Shown: positions 28,601-35,597 of the stretch, piece by piece
How the letters are laid out: each line of letters starts with the position of its first letter
Numbering within the stretch: position 1 is the stretch's first letter
Origin: an uncultured Legionella sp.
GTDB lineage: Bacteria; Pseudomonadota; Gammaproteobacteria; Legionellales; Legionellaceae
Assembly (NCBI GenBank): GCA_902168255.1
Contig: CABHON010000009.1
Location: forward strand, 50,252 to 114,251
DNA: 64,000 bases
Direction of reading: 5' to 3'
Program-made: the position numbers and the translations under genes
The notes under the pieces: generated by a model
What the model was told of the DNA's origin: nothing
What the model saw: the letters and a program-made list of their open reading frames with translations, nothing else
Databases searched by the model: none

Positions 28601-29271
28601 GAAGTAAAGGCGGTAGTGGGCAAGGAGATGGAACACTGAGTGCTCCTGAGCAAGCTGCTCAAGCAGATGATAAGTCGAAGGCTGGTGGAATTACTATTAA
28701 AGCGGGAGATATATTATTTGCAGTAATTGATACTTCTGTTAACAGCGATGAGCCGGGTCCTATTTTAGCTACTATTGTCTCTGGAAAGTTCAAAGGTGCT
28801 AAACTCATTGGTTCTTTTACCTTACCAAGTAATAATGCCCAAAAACTAGTGCTTTCATTTAATACTATGTCTATACCTGGGGTAAAAAATACCGTTACAA
28901 TTTCCTCTGTAGCGGTAGATCCGAATACAGCAAGAACAGCTTTATCGAGTGATACTGATAACCATTATCTACAACGGTATGGTATGCTTTTTGCTTCCTC
29001 TTTTATGCAAGGGTTTGGTAATGCTTTCCAATCAGCTAATACAACAATTACTGTGGGTGGAGATTCCAGCAGTCAATATACCGTAGCGAGTAATACAGGT
29101 CAGTCGGCTTTAGAAAATTCGGTTATTGCCTTAGCCAGTGTTGGGAAAGCATTTGGTCAGCAGGCTCAAAGAGGCATGAATCGTCCACCAACCATTCAGA
29201 TATACGCTGGAACAGGAGTTGGAATCCTCTTTACGACTGATGCAAATATCCCAACACCTACTTTGCAATGA
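25609..29271 (+). CDS. icmE: Dot/Icm core channel protein DotG/IcmE with expanded repeat domain
   Basis: 1220 residues, longer than L. pneumophila DotG (about 1048). An N-terminal transmembrane helix (about 20-40) precedes a Gln-rich linker. A very long repeat region (about 160-930) follows, built of roughly ten-residue units of the form AGFTAAELKA. A C-terminal VirB10/TrbI-like domain (about 1000-1220) ends the protein. Blocks starting CDVxSLKAA recur with their Cys codons at 26659, 26956, 27193, 27490 and 27730, that is every 99, 79, 99 and 80 residues. This implies a duplicated super-unit of about 534 bp. DotG spans the periplasm and links inner and outer membranes. It lies in the icmK-E-G-C order. 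Confidence 0.95.
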   Translation: MAGLKSGLKNLFSDTRSRIILVFMLALVVVGIVFGIVKFRESLSPNLPASSIRGGAGGISSVPGALNPTEQYASLQMQQNVQQAQTAQQTGGSAIPTIIRSQLISSANVQLQNQGQGGLGFAALASEQGGQQKDLWSEALRNAQCSATSIKAAAQQGASLTFIKQVCNCVQLKAAGYSAQQLKSVCSCKELKKAGFNALQLKQGGWNASQLRVCGFDACQLRGAGFSGRALYNAGFSDGELKGAGFSNAAIQNASGLAGGLTAQDVRNAGCSPEALKRLHAAGVTAGAIRRISGCTPAQLLAGGYTPAELRAAGFTAAELKAAGLTAAQLAAAGYSQAQIAEAEGTGPVKCDVASLKAARAAGITASQIRATSGCSAAQMAAAGYTAAELKAAGFTAAELKAAGFSAAALKAAGFSAEDLAKAGFSAADLAAAGYSPAQIAATGLSPIKCDVNSLKAARAAGITAKEIRQTSGCTAAQMKAAGYTAAELKDAGFTAAELKAAGFSPADLAAAGFTPAEIAAAENARVKCDVASLKAAKAAGMTALQIRQTAGCTAAQMKAAGFTAAELKAAGYTAAELKDAGFTAAQLKAAGFSAEDLAKAGFNAADLAAAGYSPAQIAATGLSPIKCDVNSLKAARAAGITAKEIRETSGCSAAQMKAAGYTAAELKNAGFTAAELKAAGFTDADLKAAGFSPEQIAATQASTPLSCDVASLKAAKAAGMSVEQIRAKAGCTAAQFKAAGFTAAELKDGGFTAAELKNAGFTADQLKAAGFSAAELKDAGFTAAQLKAAGFSARDLADAGFSAADLKAAGFTAAQLKDAGFTAAQLKDAGFTAGDLKAAGFSADDLKAAGFNATQLTQAGFSPADLKAAGFTASDLENAGLSPAQLKAAGFTADQLAKAGFSSGALNSAGYNPQEIQNAVQQTSAPAAGQTSSAANTQNANQQLQQILARQNQQATQQQSQQDIQQRAAAMASKASQLISVWGQVPSQSVVGGSAAGSKGGSGQGDGTLSAPEQAAQADDKSKAGGITIKAGDILFAVIDTSVNSDEPGPILATIVSGKFKGAKLIGSFTLPSNNAQKLVLSFNTMSIPGVKNTVTISSVAVDPNTARTALSSDTDNHYLQRYGMLFASSFMQGFGNAFQSANTTITVGGDSSSQYTVASNTGQSALENSVIALASVGKAFGQQAQRGMNRPPTIQIYAGTGVGILFTTDANIPTPTLQ
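26659..27732 (+). repeat. Higher-order tandem repeat within icmE
   Basis: Five CDV(A/N)SLKAA(R/K)AAG blocks alternate at spacings of 297, 237, 297 and 240 bp, so a unit of about 534-537 bp is present twice. Each block holds a second Cys some 25 residues after the first. The basic unit is about 30 bp (ten residues). Confidence 0.8.
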
Positions 29272-29300
29272 CATAACTATTAATTGAAGGTAAACAAAAT

Positions 29301-30113
29301 ATGGCAAATGATTCAAAACAATATCAAGAAGAAGAATATCTTTTTTCAGAAGATGAACATGCTGATCCATTAAATCCAGGAGAGCCTTCAACCGATATAC
29401 CGGGTGTTACTTCTGAAAAAACCTCCTTTTTTTCAACATGGCGTAAAAATATTTTCATTGGAATAGGGCTCCTTGTTGTTGTTTATATTGTTTATAAAAT
29501 TATCAGTTCTTTTTTTGTGTCTGATGATGTGAGACAAATACCTTCAATTCCTACCCAACAAACGCAGCCAACCACACCAACTGCATTAACACAACCACAA
29601 TCACAAACACCGGCAACACCAGCGGTACCTGCTAATGCCTCCCTGCATGAAGCAGTAAATTTTTATAATCAAAATCGTCAAGAATCTGAGCAAGTAACAC
29701 AATTGGCCGATACCGTTCAAAATATTGGAGAGGAAGTGAGCAGCCTACAAAGCACTACTCAAAACCTTCAATCCACAGTAGACACAATTAATACTCAATT
29801 AACTCAAATTAATAACGCATTAACGGCATTGACAAACCAAATGGAAGTGCAAGAGAATCGTTGGAAACAGTTATATCAAAAAGCAAAGCCCAGACGAGTA
29901 ATACACAAAGCTGTTGTTAAGAGAGACTTGTATCAAACGATGGCTGTTATTCCAGGTCGGGCATGGTTAAAATCGTCAAGAGGAGCTACAATTACAGTAA
30001 GTGTTGGTTCCGTTATTCCTGGATATGGAACGGTAACTCACATTAATACTCAGTCGGGTGTAATTATGACAAGTTCAGGAGCCTCTATTAAATATGCTCC
30101 GAATGATGAATGA
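29301..30113 (+). CDS. icmG: Dot/Icm protein DotF/IcmG
   Basis: 270 residues. An acidic cytoplasmic N-terminus (about 1-45) precedes one transmembrane helix (NIFIGIGLLVVVYIVYKIISSFFV). A Pro/Thr/Gln-rich linker and a predicted coiled coil (about 115-190; QLADTVQNIGEEVSSLQSTTQNLQSTVDTIN) lead to a C-terminal beta-rich domain (AVIPGRAWLKSSRGATITVSVGSVIPGYGTV). This is the DotF layout. DotF sits in the inner membrane and associates with the core complex. It starts 29 bp after icmE. Confidence 0.9.
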   Translation: MANDSKQYQEEEYLFSEDEHADPLNPGEPSTDIPGVTSEKTSFFSTWRKNIFIGIGLLVVVYIVYKIISSFFVSDDVRQIPSIPTQQTQPTTPTALTQPQSQTPATPAVPANASLHEAVNFYNQNRQESEQVTQLADTVQNIGEEVSSLQSTTQNLQSTVDTINTQLTQINNALTALTNQMEVQENRWKQLYQKAKPRRVIHKAVVKRDLYQTMAVIPGRAWLKSSRGATITVSVGSVIPGYGTVTHINTQSGVIMTSSGASIKYAPNDE

Positions 30114-30136
30114 TTTTCATAAGAGATTAAGACATT

Positions 30137-30772
30137 ATGTCTAACATACAAGGTAATATTAAAAAAATTTTAAGAATATTGCTTAAAGCAGTAGGATTAA
30201 GCTTTTTATTAAGTTTTACTGCATCATCAGCTTTTGCTGCAATTACAGATGATGGTGCAACCAGTATGTTATTAAATTTACAGAAGAGTTTGCCTGCCCT
30301 TGCTAATCTGGCTATTGGAGCTGCGTATGTCATGGGGATTTCCTTTACCATAAAAGGTATTTATGATCTGAAAGTTTATGGTGAGTCTCGTACCATGATG
30401 TCTGGTAATACAAATATTAAAGGTCCTATCTTTAATTTGCTTGTTGGAATAATGTGTATATTTTCTCCATCAGCATTTTCAGTGTTTATGGAGTCAACAT
30501 TTGGCTATTCGTCCGTTTTAGCGTATGATCAATTTCCAACGTCTAGCGGGGAGTCCTTATCGGCATCTGCAATTGTTATTTTACAAATAATACAGGTTGT
30601 GGGAATATATGCCTTTGTTAGGGGATGGGTCTTGCTTGCCCGTTCAGCGACAAGCCAAGGTGCTCATGGGTTGTTTGGTAGAGGACTTGCTCATGTAGTA
30701 GGGGGAGTCTTTGCTATTAATATTGTCGGTACTTGCAGTGTTATTGCAAATACTTTCGGTATTACTTTTTAG
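30137..30772 (+). CDS. icmC: Dot/Icm inner-membrane protein DotE/IcmC
   Basis: 211 residues. A signal-like N-terminal segment (LLKAVGLSFLLSFTASSAFA) precedes about three further membrane segments. The motif region ANLAIGAAYVMGISFTIKGIYDLKVYGE...IFNLLVGIMCIFSPS has the same plan as IcmD (YIAGLGFAIGAIMKFKMHKD...LVFIAAALLFLPS), in line with the known relation of DotE and DotP. The role in secretion is structural and not well defined. It is the last gene of the icmG-C pair before icmD1. Confidence 0.88.
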   Translation: MSNIQGNIKKILRILLKAVGLSFLLSFTASSAFAAITDDGATSMLLNLQKSLPALANLAIGAAYVMGISFTIKGIYDLKVYGESRTMMSGNTNIKGPIFNLLVGIMCIFSPSAFSVFMESTFGYSSVLAYDQFPTSSGESLSASAIVILQIIQVVGIYAFVRGWVLLARSATSQGAHGLFGRGLAHVVGGVFAINIVGTCSVIANTFGITF

Positions 30773-30830
30773 GTTGTATACTGCCCTAATAATTTTTTGG
30801 TTTTGTGTTTTATGCATTATCCAAAATTAA

Positions 30831-30858
30831 TTGTGCATGTATTGTAATGATGTATTTT
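30831..30858 (+). promoter_or_regulatory. Possible promoter before icmD1
   Basis: TTGTGC (30831-30836), 16 bp, then TATTTT (30853-30858), in the ~100-bp gap between icmC and icmD1. It is weak and may not be used. Confidence 0.3.
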
Positions 30859-30874
30859 AGTGAGGAGTTATAGA

Positions 30875-31279
30875 GTGAGATTTTCGGTCTTAAAAAAATG
30901 TTTTAAAGCTAAATCAGTTTTTGCGAAAACTATGTTTTTATTGGCAACAATGCTTGCTGGAGGCGCAGCAGTTGCAGGAACTTCTACTGCGAATCTTGGT
31001 GATATTGCCACTAATATTACCAGTAATTTTAGTCAATTAACGAACTTGATTACCGCATGTTCCTATATTGCTGGACTTGGTTTTGCGATTGGTGCAATTA
31101 TGAAATTTAAAATGCACAAAGATAACCCAACCCAAGTTCCTATTGGAACACCAATTTCTTTGGTATTTATTGCAGCAGCGTTGCTCTTTTTACCTTCAAT
31201 CCTTAGTGTAACTGAATACACTGTATTTGGTACCTCAGGTGGTTCTGTAGCTGGCCCATCTGGAACAGTTTTCCAATAA
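30875..31279 (+). CDS. icmD: Dot/Icm membrane protein DotP/IcmD, first copy
   Basis: 134 residues from GTG 30875, which has AGGAG at 30862-30866; an upstream GTG at 30860 overlaps that Shine-Dalgarno and is unlikely. An N-terminal signal or transmembrane segment (AKTMFLLATMLAGGAAVAG) is followed by two hydrophobic segments around KMHKDNPTQVPIGTP. The Legionella IcmD is about the same length. The last ~75 residues are almost identical to the second copy at 31487. A strong hairpin follows the stop. Confidence 0.9.
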   Translation: MRFSVLKKCFKAKSVFAKTMFLLATMLAGGAAVAGTSTANLGDIATNITSNFSQLTNLITACSYIAGLGFAIGAIMKFKMHKDNPTQVPIGTPISLVFIAAALLFLPSILSVTEYTVFGTSGGSVAGPSGTVFQ

Positions 31280-31287
31280 TATAGGTT

Positions 31288-31317
31288 AAGCAAATCGGCA
31301 TTTTTGCCGATTTGCTT
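31288..31317 (+). terminator. Hairpin separating the two icmD copies
   Basis: AAGCAAATCGGCA (31288-31300) pairs perfectly with TGCCGATTTGCTT (31305-31317) around a TTTT loop. The trailing sequence (TCACTTATACC) has no clean U-run, so termination may be partial. Confidence 0.7.
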
Positions 31318-31425
31318 TCACTTATACCTTAAAAAATTCCTTAACAGTCTTAAAAATTTTATTCTAGTTTTAAATATCACCATTCCACCTTTAAAATGCT
31401 AACTTTGAGTATTTCTTAATAAGAC

Positions 31426-31454
31426 TTGATTTTGCGATAAAACGCATCTATTAT
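31426..31454 (+). promoter_or_regulatory. Sigma-70 promoter of icmD2-icmJ-icmB
   Basis: TTGATT (31426-31431), a 17-bp spacer and TATTAT (31449-31454). The start site would be at about 31461, leaving a leader of about 26 nt with CAGGAG before the GTG at 31487. Confidence 0.7.
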
Positions 31455-31486
31455 GCTTCTTGATATGTTTTTTCAGGAGTTTTAGC

Positions 31487-31891
31487 GTGAAACTATTTGC
31501 CTTAAGAAATTGCTTTAAGCAAAAAACAGCTTATTTAAAAGGGCTAGTTTTTTTGCTAACCAGTATTTCAACAAGATGTGTGCTTGCAGGTAGCAGTACT
31601 GAAGATCTTGGAGATATTGCAAGTAATATTACCAGTAACTTTACTGATTTAACTAACCTGATTACAGCATGTTCTTATATCGCAGGCCTTGGTTTTGCAA
31701 TTGGTGCTATTATGAAATTCAAAATGCATAAAGATAACCCAACTCAAGTTCCCATTGGCACGCCAATTTCATTAGTATTTATTGCAGCAGCGTTGCTCTT
31801 TTTACCTTCAATTCTTAGTGTAACTGAATACACTGTATTTGGTACCTCAGGTGGTTCTGTGGCAGGCCCATCTGGTACAATTTTTGAATGA
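31487..31891 (+). CDS. icmD: Dot/Icm membrane protein DotP/IcmD, second copy
   Basis: 134 residues from GTG 31487 with an AGGAG Shine-Dalgarno. The N-terminal ~35 residues (FALRNCFKQKTAYLKGLVFLLTSISTRCVLAG) differ from copy 1, but from LGDIA(T/S)NITSNF onward the two proteins are nearly the same, and some 30-bp runs of DNA are identical. This is a tandem duplication, with possible gene conversion of the 3' half. The copy has its own promoter and leads into icmJ 11 bp downstream. Whether both are functional is unknown, but both are intact. Confidence 0.9.
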   Translation: MKLFALRNCFKQKTAYLKGLVFLLTSISTRCVLAGSSTEDLGDIASNITSNFTDLTNLITACSYIAGLGFAIGAIMKFKMHKDNPTQVPIGTPISLVFIAAALLFLPSILSVTEYTVFGTSGGSVAGPSGTIFE

Positions 31892-31902
31892 GAGTTTAAT
31901 AC

Positions 31903-32526
31903 GTGAGCGAACTTTATCCGCTTACATTGCGTGCGATGCCTGGAGCATGGCGCATGTTTTCAGCGCGAAAAGGCGATAATGCTTTTCGCGCTTTTTCACA
32001 AAAAGTATATCAGCGAGATAATTACACATGCCAATTTTGTGGATTTCAAGCTAAAGAATATCAAGAGATTGTCAATCTTAATCACGACTATCATTATAAT
32101 AAACTTTCCAATTTAGTAACTGCTTGCTGTTTTTGTGCCCAATGTCTTTTTATTGAGTCTATTGGTGTGGAGGAATATGGTGGGGGTACACTTATCTATT
32201 TGCCTGAAATAACTCAAGGCCAATTAAATGCTTTTTGCCATGTTCTTTTTTGCGCTATAACCAACGATACAGGTTATAAATCCAGTGCACAGACTATTTA
32301 CCGTACTTTTAAATTTCGTTCTCAATTGATAGAAGATAAATTTGGAGAGGGATCAAGTGATCCTGCTGCATTTGCTCAATTATTATTAAATGCTGGAATG
32401 GGACCTGACTATAAAAAGATTGAAGGTTCGATTTTGCAGAATATCTGCCTTTTACCTTCAATGTCTAAATTTCGTAAACAAATTGAACGTTGGGCAGCAA
32501 CAGCTTTAGAAGAATTATCAAAATAA
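31903..32526 (+). CDS. icmJ: Dot/Icm coupling-complex protein DotN/IcmJ
   Basis: 207 residues with a GTG start. Cys pairs in YTCQFCGFQAKEY and ACCFCAQC form the zinc-binding site known for DotN, whose fold is HNH-like without nuclease activity. DotN binds the coupling protein DotL with DotM and IcmS-IcmW and helps recruit substrates; DotL and DotM are not in this window. The N-terminus SELYPLTLRAMPGAWRMFSARK fits the family. The gene lies between icmD2 and icmB. Confidence 0.92.
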   Translation: MSELYPLTLRAMPGAWRMFSARKGDNAFRAFSQKVYQRDNYTCQFCGFQAKEYQEIVNLNHDYHYNKLSNLVTACCFCAQCLFIESIGVEEYGGGTLIYLPEITQGQLNAFCHVLFCAITNDTGYKSSAQTIYRTFKFRSQLIEDKFGEGSSDPAAFAQLLLNAGMGPDYKKIEGSILQNICLLPSMSKFRKQIERWAATALEELSK

Positions 32527-32564
32527 TATATGCTTACATTTTAAGAATATATAAGGAAAAAAAT

Positions 32565-35500
32565 ATGGCAGGTTATGTAGAATCATTTCTGAATGGCTTA
32601 GATACATTTTTTGCGTGGCTCAGTACCTCGTTAAAACAAACAACAGAATCCTATTGTGATATAGAAACGGCAGATAGTCCAACTGTATTAGTGGCACATG
32701 ATGGTGCTTTATTATCTGTATTACAAGTTCATGGTGTGCGAGAGTTAGTAGGAGGGGATGAGTTTTCGCGTCTGAGGGATGGTATCAGCATGAGCCTGCA
32801 GACAACCATGGGACAGTCAGGGCGTTCTGTTCAAGTCTTTTTTTCACATGATAAACAGAATATTCGAGATTATATAGAAGATGTTTCTCAACCCGCACAA
32901 GAAACCGCAAAGCGTTTAAACTTGGACTTAACTGATTTATTTGAAGAGAGAGCGGACTTTTTAGCAAAATACTGTGCTGAAGAAAATGTCTATGTGGTGT
33001 TATGGACTCATCCTACTGCTTTGACAGCGGAACAATTAAAGACCGCGACCCAAGACAAAATAAAAATGATTCGAGAAAAGAAAATTCCTCCTTTTCAAAT
33101 TACACAAAATGTTATTGCAGCTATTCCCGATTTGAGAGACGCCCATGATGCTTTTGTTCGTTCGGTATTAACGGATTTTAATGCCTTGAATGTATATACA
33201 GAATTATTAGAGGTTCATGATGCCGTCAGGGCAATGAGAACTTCTGCTGATTCAGATTTTACTGCACGTACGTGGCAAGCAATTCTTCCTGGAGATAAAA
33301 TTCCTGTTCGAGAAATAAAAGAATTTCAAGGAAATATTTCAGATATTTTATGGCCTTCATTAGCGAAACAGTTAATTCCTCGAGATGGTGAAAATATCGA
33401 TCTAAGAACCGTGCGTTTAGGTGACAAGGTATATTCAAGTGTTTTTGTAGATTTGTTTCCACGAGAAATTAAGCCCTTTGTAACATTATTTTCAAGAATT
33501 TTACCCACACATATTCCTTGGCGAATTTCCTTTTTGTTAGATAGCGATGGGTTGTCCACCTTGCGTTTAAAAGGATTTTTATCTGCTATTTTAAGTTTTA
33601 GTTCGGCTCAAAATCGTCTTATTAGTGATAGCACTAATCTTTTAAAATATATTCAATTAAATACTGATCATGCATTAGTCCGTTTGCGTGTTACCGCTAC
33701 AACATGGGCGCCGGAAGGAGATTTGCCTCTTTTACGCAGACGGGTGTCGGAATTAGCCAAAGCAATGGAAGGATGGGGGTCTACAGAGGTTTCCGAGGTG
33801 TGTGGCGATCCTTTTGCTGGCTTAGTATCGAGTATGCTAGGTGTTTCAAAAAATAGCGCCGCTATTCCTGCAGTAGCGCCTTTAAATGACGTGATTTTTA
33901 TGCTGCCTTTAACACGGCCTGCATCGCCTTGGAATAAAGGGGCATTATTATTGCGTTCACCTGATGGAAAACTCTGGCCATTTCAACCAGGTTCTCCAGA
34001 GCAGTCAACCTGGATTGACCTTATCTATGCTCGACCGGGTTCTGGTAAATCTGTATTATCTAATGCATTAAATTTAGCATTATGTTTGTCTAGCGGCCTT
34101 CAACGATTACCACGAATTGCTATTATTGATATTGGTCCTTCAAGTAGTGGGCTTATTTCTTTGCTTCGGGAAGCATTACCCTCTGCCCAACGGCATTTAG
34201 TGGCATACCATCGTTTGCAAATGTCGCCAGAATACTCCATCAATCCTTTTGATACTCAACTTGGCTGCCGTTTTCCAACAGCACAAGAAAGAGCATTTCT
34301 TGTGAACTTTTTAACCTTATTAACGACCCCACTAGGTGCTGATCGTCCTTATGATGGTATGCCTGATTTATCAGGTATGATTGTTGATGAGTTATATAAA
34401 AATTTAGCAGATGAGGGTAACCCTTATCCTTATGCAGAAGGTATTGAACCAATTGTTGATGGTATTTTAGAAGAAATTGGATTTATTAAAGATCAAAAAA
34501 CAACATGGTGGGAAGTAACGGATGCATTATTCATGGCAGGTTTTGCCCATGAAGCGAGTTTAGCGCAGCGTTATGCTATGCCTTTATTAGCGGATGCTGC
34601 TTCGGCGTGCCGTGCTTCCACTATTGAAGATTTGTATGGGAAGGTAATTGCACCTACGGGAGAATCGCTAATTAATGCTTTTGCCCGCATGATATCTGCT
34701 TCAGTACGCGAGTATTCTATTTTATCCCGTGTCACGAGTTTTGATTTAGGTGATGCCCGTGTAGTTTCACTTGATTTGAATGATGTAGCAAAAAGCGGGG
34801 GGGATGCGGCCGATCGTCAAGCGGCAGTGATGTACATGTTAGCCCGTTATGTAATGGCGCGTCATTATTATCTTACAGAAGAAGCTATGACGAAGATGCC
34901 GGATAATTATAAAGATTATCATATGGAGCGTATCCGTGAGATTCGTGAAGATTCAAAAAGAATCGTATATGATGAATTCCATCGTACAGGAAAAGCAAAA
35001 GCAGTAAGAGAGCAAGTTGCTTTAGATATGCGTGAAGGACGTAAATGGAAAGTGCAGATTGCCGTTATTTCTCAATCCTTGGAGGACTTTGATGCAATGA
35101 TGGTTGAATTTGCTACATCCATTTATGTAATGGATGCAGGCCCTGCTCAAACCATTGATAAAATTTCTGAAATTTTTGGATTATCTGCCACCGCAAAAAT
35201 AGCATTACGTACGCGAGTCCATGGACCCAAAGAGGGTGGGGCAACCTTCCTTGCACAATTTGCAACAAAAGCCGGGGCAAATATTCAGCTATTAACATTG
35301 ACATTAGGTCCAATTGAATTGTGGGCTTTTAGTACAACAGTAGAAGATGCTAATGTGAGAGATCAACTCTACCATGCTTTAGGTCCTTCAAGAGCGCGTC
35401 GTTTGTTGGCAACTCTTTTCCCGGGAGGAACTGTTGTAAAAGTGATTCAAGAACGCTTGGAAAGACTTAAAGAGGAAGAAGGATTGATTTCAGAAGAAGT

Positions 35501-35597
35501 TTCAGTAGGTGTGATTAATGGATTGGTACAAGATATATTAGAGGCCTACTCTCAAAATCCAGAGGTGAAAGTGTTACCGAGAGGTAGCAAGGTCTAA
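32565..35597 (+). CDS. icmB: Dot/Icm VirB4-like ATPase DotO/IcmB
   Basis: 1010 residues from ATG 32565 (MAGYVESFLNGLDTFFAW), which follows ATAAGGA; an in-frame ATG at 32490 lies inside icmJ and is rejected. The length equals L. pneumophila IcmB (about 1009). Walker A is ARPGSGKSVLS (about residue 490) and Walker B is RIVYDEFHR (about 802). DotO is the hexameric cytoplasmic ATPase powering secretion together with DotB. The last 24 bp overlap the convergent gene at 35574. In Legionella tphA and icmF follow; here they do not. Confidence 0.96.
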   Translation: MAGYVESFLNGLDTFFAWLSTSLKQTTESYCDIETADSPTVLVAHDGALLSVLQVHGVRELVGGDEFSRLRDGISMSLQTTMGQSGRSVQVFFSHDKQNIRDYIEDVSQPAQETAKRLNLDLTDLFEERADFLAKYCAEENVYVVLWTHPTALTAEQLKTATQDKIKMIREKKIPPFQITQNVIAAIPDLRDAHDAFVRSVLTDFNALNVYTELLEVHDAVRAMRTSADSDFTARTWQAILPGDKIPVREIKEFQGNISDILWPSLAKQLIPRDGENIDLRTVRLGDKVYSSVFVDLFPREIKPFVTLFSRILPTHIPWRISFLLDSDGLSTLRLKGFLSAILSFSSAQNRLISDSTNLLKYIQLNTDHALVRLRVTATTWAPEGDLPLLRRRVSELAKAMEGWGSTEVSEVCGDPFAGLVSSMLGVSKNSAAIPAVAPLNDVIFMLPLTRPASPWNKGALLLRSPDGKLWPFQPGSPEQSTWIDLIYARPGSGKSVLSNALNLALCLSSGLQRLPRIAIIDIGPSSSGLISLLREALPSAQRHLVAYHRLQMSPEYSINPFDTQLGCRFPTAQERAFLVNFLTLLTTPLGADRPYDGMPDLSGMIVDELYKNLADEGNPYPYAEGIEPIVDGILEEIGFIKDQKTTWWEVTDALFMAGFAHEASLAQRYAMPLLADAASACRASTIEDLYGKVIAPTGESLINAFARMISASVREYSILSRVTSFDLGDARVVSLDLNDVAKSGGDAADRQAAVMYMLARYVMARHYYLTEEAMTKMPDNYKDYHMERIREIREDSKRIVYDEFHRTGKAKAVREQVALDMREGRKWKVQIAVISQSLEDFDAMMVEFATSIYVMDAGPAQTIDKISEIFGLSATAKIALRTRVHGPKEGGATFLAQFATKAGANIQLLTLTLGPIELWAFSTTVEDANVRDQLYHALGPSRARRLLATLFPGGTVVKVIQERLERLKEEEGLISEEVSVGVINGLVQDILEAYSQNPEVKVLPRGSKV

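Noticed and set aside
32490..32564. 25-residue N-terminal extension of icmB
   Set aside because: It overlaps icmJ; the ATG at 32565 has a ribosome-binding site and gives the known IcmB length and start.
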